DNA of 51,295 nt from positions 187,664-238,958 of the forward strand of contig NZ_KK211103.1 in NCBI RefSeq assembly GCF_000620305.1, given 5' to 3'. The notes beneath the pieces are model-generated. The model was given only the letters and a program-made list of their open reading frames with translations. It made no database searches and was not told where the DNA came from. Positions within the stretch are counted from its first letter, which is position 1; each line of letters starts with the position of its first letter. The position numbers and the translations under genes are program-made. Positions 35,784-44,700 of this stretch are shown in pieces. This stretch comes from Desulfitibacter alkalitolerans DSM 16504 (GTDB taxonomy: Bacteria; Bacillota; DSM-16504; Desulfitibacterales; Desulfitibacteraceae).

Positions 35784-36686
35784 ATGCAGTTTCATCAGTT
35801 AATGGCTTTTGTTAAGGTTGCTGAACATCAGAGTTTTTCTAAAGCAGCAGACAGTTTATTCTTAAGTCAATCAACAGTTAGCACACATATTAATAGCCTT
35901 GAGAAATACTTTGGTCAAAAGCTTTTTGATAGACTTAGCAAAAGAGTTACTCTCACACCCTTTGGACAAAGATTATATTACTGGTCAAAGGAGATACTAA
36001 ACATTAAGGAAAAGGCCATGTGGGATCTGAAGGACTGGACCGGCAAAACCGTAGGCACAATAAATATTGCCGCTAGTACTGTGCCTAATCAATACATGGT
36101 TCCAGCTTTAATTGCAAATTTCATTAAAAGGTTTCCAGGAACAAATTTTACCGTTACCCAAAAGGATTCTCTGGGAGTAGCAGATATTTTGGTTAATGGC
36201 GAAGCAGACATTGGAATGCTGGGTGAGGTTTTTTATGCTGATAAACTGGAATTCATTCCTATTCACGAGGAAAAGATGGTTCTTATTACACCTGCAAATA
36301 TCAAACTTGATACTCCCGTATCCATAACCAGCTTGTTAGATAACAACTTCATCTTTAGAAAACCAGGTTCAGGAACCCAGGCATTTATAGAAAAGGTACT
36401 GCATTCTTCGGGGCTGGAATTGTCTCTTTTAAAGGTCATTGGATATTTTGATAATGTCCAGTCCATCAAGCAGGGTGTTAAGGAAGGCATGGGATTTTCC
36501 ATTATTTCAGAAATTGCTGCAAGAGATTATGCAAAAAGCAAGCTAATTAACACCTATGAAATCCTGGAAATGCCTGCTACACGCAATTTTTATATAGCCT
36601 ATAATAAAACTAAAACCCTATCCCCCATTAATCTGGAATTTATTAAATTTTGCAAACCAGGCTATCAGGAGGCACATAAGATATGA
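35784..36686 (+). CDS. LysR-family transcription regulator
   Basis: 300 residues. The N-terminal winged helix-turn-helix (about 1-60, FHQLMAFVKVAEHQSFSKAAD and SQSTVSTHINSLE) is followed by a periplasmic-binding-protein-like effector domain. The ATG at 35784 has TGGAGG six bases upstream and is preferred over the ATG at 35772, which overlaps that site. The effector domain is like those of CysL/CbbR-type proteins. It overlaps the start of the cysteine desulfurase gene (ATGA), so it probably controls sulfur-related genes; the effector is unknown. Confidence 0.92.
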   Translation: MQFHQLMAFVKVAEHQSFSKAADSLFLSQSTVSTHINSLEKYFGQKLFDRLSKRVTLTPFGQRLYYWSKEILNIKEKAMWDLKDWTGKTVGTINIAASTVPNQYMVPALIANFIKRFPGTNFTVTQKDSLGVADILVNGEADIGMLGEVFYADKLEFIPIHEEKMVLITPANIKLDTPVSITSLLDNNFIFRKPGSGTQAFIEKVLHSSGLELSLLKVIGYFDNVQSIKQGVKEGMGFSIISEIAARDYAKSKLINTYEILEMPATRNFYIAYNKTKTLSPINLEFIKFCKPGYQEAHKI

Positions 36687-37837
36687 GACAGGTATATTTT
36701 GATAATGCAGCAACAAGCCATCCCAAACCACCCACAGTAGTTCAGGCAATAAATGAATATTTTAATACTATAGGTGTAAGTCCCGGCAGGGGAGGATATA
36801 GATTAGGTCTGGAAGCCGGCAGAAAGCTCCTAGCAGCTAGAGAGGTTATAGCTGATTTTTTTAATTGCCCTGACCCGGCTAAGGTTGTGTTTACAATGAA
36901 CATAACCTATGCCATTAATTTTGTGTTAAGAGGGGTTTTAAAAAAGGGGGACCATGTTGTCACATCAAGCATAGAACATAACTCAGTTGCCCGTCCCTTG
37001 GAAGCTCTCAAAAAATCTGGAATAATTGATTATACCACCGTCAAAGCAGATGGAGACGGCTTTATTAATCCAGATAAAATCAGGAAGGCACTTAAAACTA
37101 ATACAAAGCTTATTGTCCTAAATCATGCCTCAAATGTTTTTGGCAGCCTGCAGCCTGCAGAAGAGATAGGCGGGATTGCAGGTGACCACGGTCTTTTATA
37201 TTTGCTGGATACAGCTCAAACTGCCGGCAGCATACCAATTGACATGAAAAGGTTAAATCTAAGCTTTCTGGCCTTTACGGGGCATAAGGGGCTATTTGGA
37301 CCTCCAGGCGTTGGAGGACTTTGCATTGACATGGACGATGAAACAGTTCTGGAGCCTTTTATTCTGGGAGGTACGGGAAGTAAATCTCATCTATTGGAGC
37401 AGCCTGAGGCATTTCCCGATAGATTGGAAAGCGGTACGCCCAATACTCCTGGAATAATGGGCCTGACTGCAGGTTTTGAGTTTATAAAGAGAACCGGCCT
37501 GGAGAAAATCAGGCAGCATGAAATGGACCTATTAAAGCACTTCATAGCTGGGTGTAATGACCTGTCTGAAATAGAAATCTACGGCGCCAGGGATTTGTCA
37601 CGGCAAACCCCTTGTGTATCCTTAAATATCAAGAATATGGATGGCGGCCAGCTCAGCTTTATCCTCGATCAAGTTTATGGAATAATGACCCGCTCAGGCT
37701 TACACTGTGCACCATGGGCACATGAAACCATGGGAACCTTTCCAGGAGGGACAGTTCGCTTTAGCTTTGGTTGGTTTAACACCCATGAAGAAATCAATTA
37801 TACACTCACAGCTTTAAAAGAGATAATTAATGATTAA
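36683..37837 (+). CDS. Cysteine desulfurase-family PLP enzyme
   Basis: 384 residues. YFDNAATSHPKPPTV stands at the N-terminus, SSIEHNSVARPLEAL and LLDTAQTAGSIPID follow, and the PLP lysine is K202 in FTGHKGLFGPPG. A cysteine in TRSGLHCAP near 341 is the persulfide-forming residue. It belongs to the SufS/selenocysteine-lyase-like group often annotated as a cysteine desulfurase family protein. No scaffold or suf genes adjoin it, so the sulfur acceptor is open; the LysR gene is co-transcribed. A hairpin follows the stop. Confidence 0.9.
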   Translation: MRQVYFDNAATSHPKPPTVVQAINEYFNTIGVSPGRGGYRLGLEAGRKLLAAREVIADFFNCPDPAKVVFTMNITYAINFVLRGVLKKGDHVVTSSIEHNSVARPLEALKKSGIIDYTTVKADGDGFINPDKIRKALKTNTKLIVLNHASNVFGSLQPAEEIGGIAGDHGLLYLLDTAQTAGSIPIDMKRLNLSFLAFTGHKGLFGPPGVGGLCIDMDDETVLEPFILGGTGSKSHLLEQPEAFPDRLESGTPNTPGIMGLTAGFEFIKRTGLEKIRQHEMDLLKHFIAGCNDLSEIEIYGARDLSRQTPCVSLNIKNMDGGQLSFILDQVYGIMTRSGLHCAPWAHETMGTFPGGTVRFSFGWFNTHEEINYTLTALKEIIND

Positions 37838-37856
37838 GCCCTGCCAAATGCAGGGC
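37838..37856. terminator. GCCCTGC/GCAGGGC hairpin after the cysteine desulfurase gene
   Basis: A 7-bp perfect stem around AAAT directly after the TAA. The tail on the plus strand is only partly T-rich (tatacttta). Near-identical hairpins occur at 38744 and 49381. Confidence 0.5.
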
Positions 37857-37867
37857 TATACTTTACA

Positions 37868-38206
37868 TTATTCTTCAGTTTTTGAGTCTAACCTCATTAA
37901 TTGCTCTTTTAATACTTTCAAATCAATATCTATAATATCCCATATTAGATTTAGGTTTACTCCCTCATAGTCATGAACAATACGGTTTCTTAAACCTTTA
38001 ATTTTAAACCAAGGAACTTCAGGATGGTTTGATATAAATTCCTTGTCTAATTTATTAACCAGTTCGCCAATCTGGCTTAAATTAAATACACATGCTTCAA
38101 CCATCATGCTATTGTTTCTAAATTCAGTATAATTTACATTATTTGTATATTTTAGTATAGAATTAATATATTTAATTATTTTTAATAATATTTTTTGATT
38201 TTTCAT
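37868..38206 (-). CDS. hepT: HepT-like toxin of a HepT/MntA toxin-antitoxin pair
   Basis: 112 residues, all-alpha. The HEPN RNase motif Rx4HxY is present as RNRIVHDY (R73 to Y80). FNLSQIGELVNKL and KIKGLRNRIVHDYEGV are typical of the DUF86/HepT family. The gene overlaps the end of the mntA-like gene by 35 bases, the usual antitoxin-toxin order. HepT is an RNase that MntA neutralises by adenylylating it near the active site. It stands at the edge of the accessory region. Confidence 0.88.
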   Translation of the reverse strand: MKNQKILLKIIKYINSILKYTNNVNYTEFRNNSMMVEACVFNLSQIGELVNKLDKEFISNHPEVPWFKIKGLRNRIVHDYEGVNLNLIWDIIDIDLKVLKEQLMRLDSKTEE

Positions 38207-38504
38207 ATAAAACTACTCCTTTGTTTTCAATTTCTTGAATAATTAAAGAGCCAGGTTCTATATGCATTTTATCAATTAAATCTATCTCTACCCCTAGGGC
38301 ATCTGCAAGTCTTTCAATTAATCCCACAAAATCTAGACCTCTTAATTTACCATTAGTATCAATAAATAAATCAATATCACTAGATTTAGCAGCATCCCCT
38401 TTGGCATAAGAGCCAAATAGTATTACCTTATCAACCGGATATTCTTTAAAAATCGGTATGGTTTTTCTTTTTAATTCTTTTATTAAAATTGTATCGGAAG
38501 CCAT
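38172..38504 (-). CDS. mntA: MntA-like nucleotidyltransferase antitoxin
   Basis: 110 residues. The minimal nucleotidyltransferase motif GSx10DxD is present: FGSYAKGDAAKSSDIDLFID has both aspartates (D43, D45). VEIDLIDK follows. The ATG at 38504 has AGGAGG at good distance; an upstream ATG at 38537 has none. It pairs with the overlapping hepT-like gene, whose product it should inactivate. Confidence 0.88.
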   Translation of the reverse strand: MASDTILIKELKRKTIPIFKEYPVDKVILFGSYAKGDAAKSSDIDLFIDTNGKLRGLDFVGLIERLADALGVEIDLIDKMHIEPGSLIIQEIENKGVVLYEKSKNIIKNN

Positions 38505-38884
38505 TTTTCTCAACCTCCTAATAAGTTCCTTATTCATAGAAAATATACCTTAGCTATTTTTTTAAGTCTTAGAAAAGTCATAGATAGCACTGATATCTTT
38601 ATTTGGTAATAAGAGTTCTTTATTATTAATTGAATACATCGCCAATCAACTTATCTGCTTATCTGCTTATCTCCTAATGTATTATACCACATATCATATT
38701 TTAATTATATTATATATTACGGATCTAATGAATATACGTTTAAGCCCTGCCAAGTGCAGGGTTTCGCCTTTGTTTATAATATTTTACTAAGGATTTTCCA
38801 TCATATAGAAATCAGTGGTTTATAAAATACAGCATCAAGAAAGAAAATCTAATTACTTTATTTAATTTTTCTTCAGCATCTTGA
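38505..38884. other. Intergenic AT-rich stretch with short repeats and a hairpin
   Basis: No gene is seen. It holds an 8-bp tandem (ttatctgc, two and a half copies near 38650) and a TATAAT box facing the mntA gene near 38685. A second GCCCTGC-type hairpin lies at 38744-38762. Function beyond a leader and promoter region is not apparent. Confidence 0.4.
38744..38762. terminator. Second GCCCTGC-type hairpin, orphan
   Basis: GCCCTGC-CAAGT-GCAGGGT, one G-U pair, with no gene ending next to it. It shares AAGCCCTGCCAA.TGCAGGG with the hairpins at 37838 and 49381. Confidence 0.35.
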
Positions 38885-39076
38885 ACGTTCTGTGATGAAG
38901 TCAGAGATATTGACCTAAGAACTGCCTTAAAAAATATCATGGTATTTGTATTTGCCGTTCTAAATAGAGTTTCCAATATGGAAAGAACTTCGTTGTTTTG
39001 TCAACTACAGCAATGGATTGGCGATTTGCCCAGTCATATCAAAGCTTTATTCGCAAATTTGAGCTGCGAAAGTTGA
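38885..39076 (+). pseudogene. Remnant of a transposase-like gene (C-terminal part)
   Basis: 63 codons are open to a TGA, but no start codon with a site is present. The peptide has DIDLRTALKNIMVF, NRVSNMERTSLF and LQQWIGDLPSHIKAL, which look like the tail of a DDE transposase of the IS4 type. I place it only by resemblance and by the transposase remnant 580 bases on. A frame break lies just upstream. Confidence 0.4.
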
Positions 39077-39106
39077 GTTAATCATTAGTACAGTAAAGAA
39101 ATCATT

Positions 39107-39514
39107 TTAAAATGGCTTTTTATAAAAAGATGTAATAATTATATAACCTAAGGTTATTCTAAAAAACACCATCAGCCCATCAGGTGATAAATATACAAGT
39201 AATGGCAATGTTGGCATAAAGGGCAAATAAGCTATTAAAGTAGTTGATAATATTAATGAGGGTATTCCAAGTATGATCATTTTTAAGAAGTTAAAACTCC
39301 ATTGACCTTTTTTAAGATATTCGGTATAAAAGTTATATACTCCCAGAGATACACCTAATAACAAATGGAAAAAATATATTAAAAATAGATGTAAAATGTT
39401 TAGTCTGTTTATTAACTTAATATCTAAAAGAAAATTTGAATATATAAGAGAATAAAACCCTGTTATTGATAGCACTATTAAAACCCAATAAATATAAATT
39501 GACTTTGATTTCAT
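39107..39514 (-). CDS. Small multi-pass membrane protein, unknown
   Basis: 135 residues with about four hydrophobic helices and little else. The ATG at 39514 (MKSKSIYIYW) has GGAGGAGAAAT in front of it, so the longer open frame upstream is not used. I recognise no family. It stands alone between two transposase remnants and may be cargo left by rearrangement. Confidence 0.6.
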   Translation of the reverse strand: MKSKSIYIYWVLIVLSITGFYSLIYSNFLLDIKLINRLNILHLFLIYFFHLLLGVSLGVYNFYTEYLKKGQWSFNFLKMIILGIPSLILSTTLIAYLPFMPTLPLLVYLSPDGLMVFFRITLGYIIITSFYKKPF

Positions 39515-39644
39515 ATTTCTCCTCCAATAATCTACAGGACTTATGCAGTTGATGGAAATAACACCAAAGCATAATCCAAAAATATTTTCAAAATGCAACC
39601 AGATAATTCCAAAAACACTTGACAATTGCAAAATGTCCCCATAA

Positions 39645-39845
39645 TCGAAATGGATGGTATTATTTAAACGTTGGAAAATTGAAGTTTTTTATCGTACAGC
39701 TAAGCAGAACCTAGGATTAACTTCATGTTATGCTCAATCGGAACCAGCTCACTTCGCACATGTGGAACTATTGTTTACGGCGCAAACTCTTCTTTGTGTT
39801 GCTACTTGGGAATGCAATAGGGAAATAGAACTTGCAATTTTATGA
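39645..39845 (+). pseudogene. IS4-type transposase remnant
   Basis: About 65 codons with RWKIEVFYRTAKQNLGL, the segment around the third catalytic residue (E) of IS4-family DDE transposases, then CYAQSEPAHFAHVELLFTAQ. It begins and ends abruptly. The rest of the gene and its terminal repeats are not seen. Confidence 0.65.
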
Positions 39846-39907
39846 AAAATAGAGATGCAATACTATGGTATACTTTATTTTATCATTCACAGTATAGTTT
39901 TAACTTG

Positions 39908-40168
39908 CTAGTATTTAACATAAACTATTTCCATAACTTCTTCTAAAGAATAAGTTTTTTCAGTATCTTCAGTGTAAAAAAAATATAACTTGTCTCCATC
40001 ACCAGGGAAAAATGAGTATATCTCTATTTTTGTAAATTTAAGACTAGAGGAATATAGACTATTTAAGATTTTATAAACATCCAATGAAAACTTATCTAAG
40101 TCTGAATAGCTATTTTTTATTTCTACATTAAGTTCTATAGGAATATCTGTTTCAATTTCATTTGACAT
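39908..40168 (-). CDS. Hypothetical 86-residue protein
   Basis: 86 residues, acidic and soluble, with several Tyr/Phe (EIYSFFPGDGDKLYFFYTEDTE). No family is recognised. The 3' end lies in a 36-bp sequence that is repeated exactly at 49234. The ribosome site is weak. Its neighbours are fragments, so it may itself be a leftover. Confidence 0.4.
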   Translation of the reverse strand: MSNEIETDIPIELNVEIKNSYSDLDKFSLDVYKILNSLYSSSLKFTKIEIYSFFPGDGDKLYFFYTEDTEKTYSLEEVMEIVYVKY

Positions 40169-40186
40169 ATTTAGTGTTAACGACTC

Positions 40187-40339
40187 TTAAATAATAGGCG
40201 TAATCTGCAAACTATCTGTAGATATATCAATGGAAGACGTTACGAGAGCTTCCAATTTTAATTTTAGCTCGTCTTCAATGCGAGTTATCACTCTATATTG
40301 ATAATCATCTTCAACTTTAAAGGTATATACACAGCTGGA
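40187..40339 (-). pseudogene. Fragment of an unidentified gene upstream of the 86-residue protein
   Basis: 51 codons open on the minus strand to a TAA at 40187, preceded by an in-frame TGA and lacking any plausible start. The peptide includes VEDDYQYRVITRIEDELKL and resembles the end of a soluble protein. No family recognised. Confidence 0.3.
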
Positions 40340-40534
40340 TCATATAATATAATATTTGACGTTGATGGGGTAGTTAATCCAAATGGAATTCTAACAGTTA
40401 ATATAAGCCCCTGTGAAAATTTAGAATTAGCTTACAGTGACTTTGACCCACCTCCAATAAATGGAGGACAGTTTGAACTTCAACCTATAGTTGGAATAGT
40501 AGATGAATTCTTTAATTTGCGGTTCAATGGAACT

Positions 40535-41218
40535 TTATTTTAAAGAAATAATTCTTGAACACATTTGTATCAGCTCCTTATCATGTGTTACTAATAGTAT
40601 TGTTTTTGCTTTTTTCTTATTAATCTCAACAAACATATTAAATATATTTTCTCTATTTTTAATATCTAAATTTCCTGTAGGCTCATCTGCTATTATTAAT
40701 GGTGGATCATTGGCAAGTGCCCTAGCGAGTGCAACTCGTTGTTGTTCTCCAACAGATAGCTCAGCAGGAAAATGAAAACATCTATGACTACACCCAAATG
40801 ACTCTAATAATAATTTGGCTTTCTTCTGAGCCTCTTTTGATTTCAGTCCGTTTATGTATAAAGGTAGGGCTACATTTTCCAGAGCATTAAGTCTAGGGAA
40901 TAAATAAAAATTTTGAAATACAAAACCTATTAAATTAAGCCTTAATTCAGACAGCTCCGATTGTTTCAAAGTATTTATATCTTTGTTAAAAAGCCTAACC
41001 TTACCACTATCGGGTTTTAATAACCCGGTCATTAAATTGAGTAGTGTTGTTTTGCCACTGCCTGATGGACCCGTTATGCCTAAAAGTTCATATTCTTTTA
41101 CATGTAAGCTAAAATCCTCTAGCACATCTACCCTTCTCTCACGGTTTTTAAAACTCACATATACATTTTCTATTGAAATAATGGATAGGTAATATAATCT
41201 TTGTAGGCTCTTGCTCAT
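40535..41218 (-). CDS. ABC exporter ATPase (LolD/MacB-type), start altered by IS insertion
   Basis: 227 residues as read. The family-typical start would be near IISIENVYVSFKN (residue 13 on). Walker A GPSGSGKTT is present, then LSVGEQQRVALARALA and LIIADEPTGNLD. Such ATPases pair with FtsX/MacB-type permeases, remnants of which lie just beyond the IS. The first codons, including the ATG at 41218, are inside the terminal repeat of the IS, so the element supplies the present start codon. No normal start is visible in the reconstructed, uninterrupted sequence. Confidence 0.82.
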   Translation of the reverse strand: MSKSLQRLYYLSIISIENVYVSFKNRERRVDVLEDFSLHVKEYELLGITGPSGSGKTTLLNLMTGLLKPDSGKVRLFNKDINTLKQSELSELRLNLIGFVFQNFYLFPRLNALENVALPLYINGLKSKEAQKKAKLLLESFGCSHRCFHFPAELSVGEQQRVALARALANDPPLIIADEPTGNLDIKNRENIFNMFVEINKKKAKTILLVTHDKELIQMCSRIISLK

Positions 41219-41250
41219 AAGCGTGGGTAATATTGCAATTTCTGTGTATT

Positions 41251-41583
41251 TTAGCCTGGCAAAACCATGTACGCATTGAGCAAGAAAATGCCTGCTCTGC
41301 CCGAACTTCTTCGGTGGATTGCTTTGATCCTGCTGTTGACTCCTTCCATGGGGCCATTGCTTATCTCGCCATAAATTAAGCTGTTTTTTACAGCTTCATA
41401 ATCATCGGACAGTCCCTTCACATATTGCGCCAAAGCGTCGACATCGCTTTCACTGTATGTATGAATCAGCATATCAAGCGCACCGACATCACGGGAGTCG
41501 AATACGTTATACACGTCTTTAAGGAATTGGATGAGAATCAGGATTATCGGGTACATCTCTATTGCTTTATGGAAGAGTTGGTT
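41251..41583 (-). CDS. ISL3-type transposase, C-terminal part in a shifted frame
   Basis: About 110 codons from the A9 run to the stop at 41251, without a convincing start of its own. It includes NGPMEGVNSRIKAIHRRSSGRAG, which holds the glutamate of the DDE triad. It can only be used if the ribosome or polymerase slips at the A9 tract (41582-41590), which puts it in frame with the main transposase frame when one A is skipped. Confidence 0.8.
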   Translation of the reverse strand, partial: NQLFHKAIEMYPIILILIQFLKDVYNVFDSRDVGALDMLIHTYSESDVDALAQYVKGLSDDYEAVKNSLIYGEISNGPMEGVNSRIKAIHRRSSGRAGIFLLNAYMVLPG

Positions 41584-43279
41584 TTTTTTTAGGTTTTTCC
41601 TTTTCCTCAGGTATTTCCTTTTCAGGCCCCAAAATCAGTTCGGTCACTTTTGCGCTGAAAGGCGAGTTATTAGCCTTAGGGGTTTTCTTTGTTGCTTCAG
41701 ATTTTGTGTCCTGCTCGCTGTTCTCTGCATTTCCTGGTCGACTATTTGATGCTTCTTTCAAAATCGCTGAATATATTTTGTCTCTGGGATAGCTTTCCAG
41801 TGTCATTTCAGGAGGCATCTCGGTCAGGTTGCGATTGAGTTGATCCGGAACTTCCTTGCGCAGTTTCAAAATATATTGATAAATGGCATTACTGCTGCCG
41901 GTATAGCCCATCTCCTGAATAACCGGGTATATCGTTCTGTGATTTCCGCCTGACTTCACCATGGCCATAACCGTTTCTCTATACGGTTCGACGATGGATT
42001 CACTTGCCGGTCGCACATTCGGACCTCCCACTGTCTTTGGTGTATGACTACCCAGTCTTTCTTCGCGGTTTTCTATGGCATCGTTCTGAGCATCAATATT
42101 TTTTTTGATCCTGTCTTCAACATAGCGAAGTGTGCTGGCGGCACTCCTGCGGAGAGCCTGTACGTCCTTATACGGCACATCCATTTCCTTTGCTATGTCG
42201 GCTGTTTTCAGGCCTTTGTCCGCCAGTTCCAATAGTTTTAAGGTGTTTCTGTATTTTCTGGCCTTGGCAGGTGTCAGCCCCGCAAGCTTTATATATTCCT
42301 CAGCCCTCTCATCCGGAACGTAAAAATATGACGTGGAATTGACGGAATCCTCCGGTGTTGTCTGTACCCAACCATCCCCGTCACGTACGAATATTGTCGC
42401 CGGAATAGATGCCATCAGCGCGTTTTGAATCGCTTCCTGTGCATTCTTAATCAGGTGAAACCGATCCGCGATTTGTATCTTCCCACACTCAGCACCTGCT
42501 GAAGAATATGAAGTTGCCCTGTCTCTGCTAAAAAACTGTGCTGAGGGAAACATCTCCAATGCACGCCTGGTCATTTCTTTTGTCGTGCCTTTTATGATGA
42601 TTAAAACCTTATGCGTCTCTTCGTCCAGCAGTACGGTACAACCCGACTTTTTGTCTCCCTTGCGCAGGTTAATGTCGTCTACTGCCAACACTTTCACATC
42701 ATCCCGCGTTATGTTGTCTTCAATTTTTGCCGCGGCTTCGGATTTTAAATATCTCCCAAGTGTATCATTACTTATCACAGCGCCTTCCATCCTTAGCTCG
42801 TATTCCGCATGGTTGCATCCACATCCAAGTGAACGTTCTATACAGTATTTTTTGAAACGAACCGTTTTCCTTGCTTTCTCTTCGGAAAAATGACTGAATC
42901 GCTCAATGAATTCCTCGTATTTACACTCTGAATTCTCGCAGAAGTATCTGTTGAAGCGTATGACGTGATACACAGCCTTGTTGTTGTATGGTATATCTTG
43001 TATTAGCTTGGTGTAGTAGTCGCTGCTCGGCCTTGTGCTCAGCGCTCCGCAAAATGGGCATAGTGCTTCCACAGAATCCGATTCCCAGAAGTACTGTATT
43101 TCTTTCTTGTCCTGCTCAATGTTCTGCAGTATCAGACTGCTTGGCACTATTCCATCGAAATCAAAAAACTTTCTTGCTTCCATTTCAACCAGATAGACCG
43201 AGTGTGATTCCTCTTTGCTGAAACCGCCCTTTATTAACTGATTTATGAGGACGTCTTTCCAACTCAATTTACCTGACAT
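41567..43279 (-). CDS. ISL3-type transposase, main frame
   Basis: 570 residues. A zinc-finger-like N-terminus (CPFCGALS, then YFCENSECKYEEF), then VLAVDDINLRKGDK with the first catalytic Asp and FFSRDRATSYSSAG with the second. ADRFHLIKN and a helix-turn-helix with KTADIAKEMDVPYKDVQ follow. The frame ends early in a Lys-rich tail, KEKPKKKPTLP, just after nine A. The last catalytic residue lies in the next frame. The second ATG (43279) fits the GGGAGAG site better than the first (43285). Confidence 0.88.
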   Translation of the reverse strand: MSGKLSWKDVLINQLIKGGFSKEESHSVYLVEMEARKFFDFDGIVPSSLILQNIEQDKKEIQYFWESDSVEALCPFCGALSTRPSSDYYTKLIQDIPYNNKAVYHVIRFNRYFCENSECKYEEFIERFSHFSEEKARKTVRFKKYCIERSLGCGCNHAEYELRMEGAVISNDTLGRYLKSEAAAKIEDNITRDDVKVLAVDDINLRKGDKKSGCTVLLDEETHKVLIIIKGTTKEMTRRALEMFPSAQFFSRDRATSYSSAGAECGKIQIADRFHLIKNAQEAIQNALMASIPATIFVRDGDGWVQTTPEDSVNSTSYFYVPDERAEEYIKLAGLTPAKARKYRNTLKLLELADKGLKTADIAKEMDVPYKDVQALRRSAASTLRYVEDRIKKNIDAQNDAIENREERLGSHTPKTVGGPNVRPASESIVEPYRETVMAMVKSGGNHRTIYPVIQEMGYTGSSNAIYQYILKLRKEVPDQLNRNLTEMPPEMTLESYPRDKIYSAILKEASNSRPGNAENSEQDTKSEATKKTPKANNSPFSAKVTELILGPEKEIPEEKEKPKKKPTLP

Positions 43280-43369
43280 AATCATCTCTCCCGCTCACAA
43301 AATTTAATTATATCATAACATAGAGCAGGGTCAATGTCCAGCTTTTTCCCACGATTATGAGCAAGAGCC

Positions 43370-43986
43370 TCTTTGTATTCTTTTAAATACGCAATTAATC
43401 CAGGCTTTTCTAAAGCAACTAATCGGCCATTGTTTGCATTTTCTAACAATCCAAAATATGGTCTTAGTAAACCATATACTTGAAACTCTAAGTCGAGTCT
43501 AACTGGCATACCATTTTCTTCCTCCTTTATATATAAGACCCAAATTGTATCGTTTAAACTAATTTTTAATCTTTTAGCTGTATTATAATCTATCCAGGCT
43601 TTTGGAAGTTGATTTGCCTTGTTATTAGTGTATAATATATTTCCTTTCCCCATAACTGATGGAATTTCTCTCTCATTTGATAATATAACATTTGCGTATG
43701 ATGAATTTGGCAGAAAAACAGGATCTTTTGCATTGGGTTTAGCAACTAGTATATTTCCCATCATTTGAGCATAGCCGTTGAATTCAATATTTTTTAGATC
43801 TTCTTCCTTTAAAAGGCCAACATATTCTGAATCTTTCAATTGATTTACACTCCATGATAAAGAGCCTATTATATTATAAAATGAGAATGAAAACATAGCA
43901 CTAGCAAAGCTAAGTATAATGAATAAGTAGAAAATCCTCTTTACAACCGTTTGGTAATCATTAAAAAATATTTTCCATATATACAT
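43370..43986 (-). pseudogene. ABC exporter permease-like gene interrupted by the IS
   Basis: N-terminal membrane helix (about 16-38), then an extracytoplasmic domain of about 160 residues with INGYAQMMG-like (EFNGYAQMMG) and AWIDYNTAKRLKISLNDTIWV, of the MacB/FtsX-permease kind. The insertion falls after EYK; the sequence beyond is IS-encoded. Joined with 41170-41197 across the IS, it gives 214 residues and a stop, with frame preserved. Even so the usual C-terminal helices are missing, so the gene was already short. Confidence 0.6.
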
Positions 43987-44022
43987 AGATCAATAACACC
44001 TTTCCTATATAAATATTTAGTG

Positions 44023-44700
44023 TTAGAATTCCCATCTAAAATCGTATAGTTCTTGTATTCTATAGCAGTTACTAAATGTATAAAATAAAATAGTTCCTAA
44101 AGTTACAACACCGGTAATAATTAGTGTAATGACCAATAAGTATAGTTTCAATAATGAGGGCATGGGCAAAGAGGTAATGCTTTTCAGTATAAAAGGGTAG
44201 GTTATATATATTGTAGTGAAATAAGCTAACAAACTGCTTATAGTTAATAAAGAAATAATATAGAATACTCTCCCAAAAAAAAGAATTCTTTTATTAAGAC
44301 CAATTATTTCTAAAACAAACTGATAAGGTGCAAAGTCCATTTTAAAGGCCACAGCTTCACGATAGCTAATGAACAGTAGTATTAAAATAGTAATGAAGAT
44401 AAACAATATCAAATTTTTAAAATCTAGAAAACCGTATTGGTTTAAAATATTTTCAATAATTTCAATGCGGTTCAAAATCATAAAGCTATATTCTGGAATT
44501 TGTTTTGCAACAATATCTCTAAGTTCTTTTGCTGAAAGTTCTGTTTTTACCCATGAAATAGTGTAAGAAGAAACATCAGCCATGAGAGGATAAGAATCAA
44601 GTATGCCTAAAGGTTTATATTCATTCTCCAATAAAGATTTTCTGTAAATACTTGTTATTTTGTTATAATTATGAGTGATAAAACAATCATGTTGGCACAC
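44023..44700 (-). pseudogene. C-terminal part of an ABC exporter permease
   Basis: About 225 codons. The first part is the end of an extracytoplasmic domain; three or four hydrophobic helices follow (from KNLILFIFITILILLF on), like the end of a MacB/FtsX-type permease. The N-terminus is replaced by the structured repeat that begins at 44697, so the first helix is missing. The GTG at its present start follows GGGGAGGT, which the repeat provides. It precedes the interrupted permease-like gene in the same operon. Confidence 0.55.

Larger units (their letters stand above)
41206..43369 (-). mobile_element. ISL3-type insertion sequence, 2164 bp, with exact 8-bp target duplication
   Basis: The left terminal repeat at 41206-41227 and the right one at 43348-43369 (inverted) match at 21 of 22 positions; both start GGCTCTTGCTCATAA. 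The flanks carry the same 8 bases, tctttgta, at 41198-41205 and 43370-43377. An 8-bp duplication is the rule in the ISL3 family, and the transposase inside is of that type. Removing the element and one copy of the duplication restores an open frame of the interrupted gene. The insertion is therefore recent. Confidence 0.95.

Noticed and set aside
40298-40543. 81-codon plus-strand frame
   Set aside because: No ribosome site, overlaps the end of the ATPase gene on the other strand and a minus-strand fragment, and no family is recognised. A fragment of a lost gene is possible but not supported.
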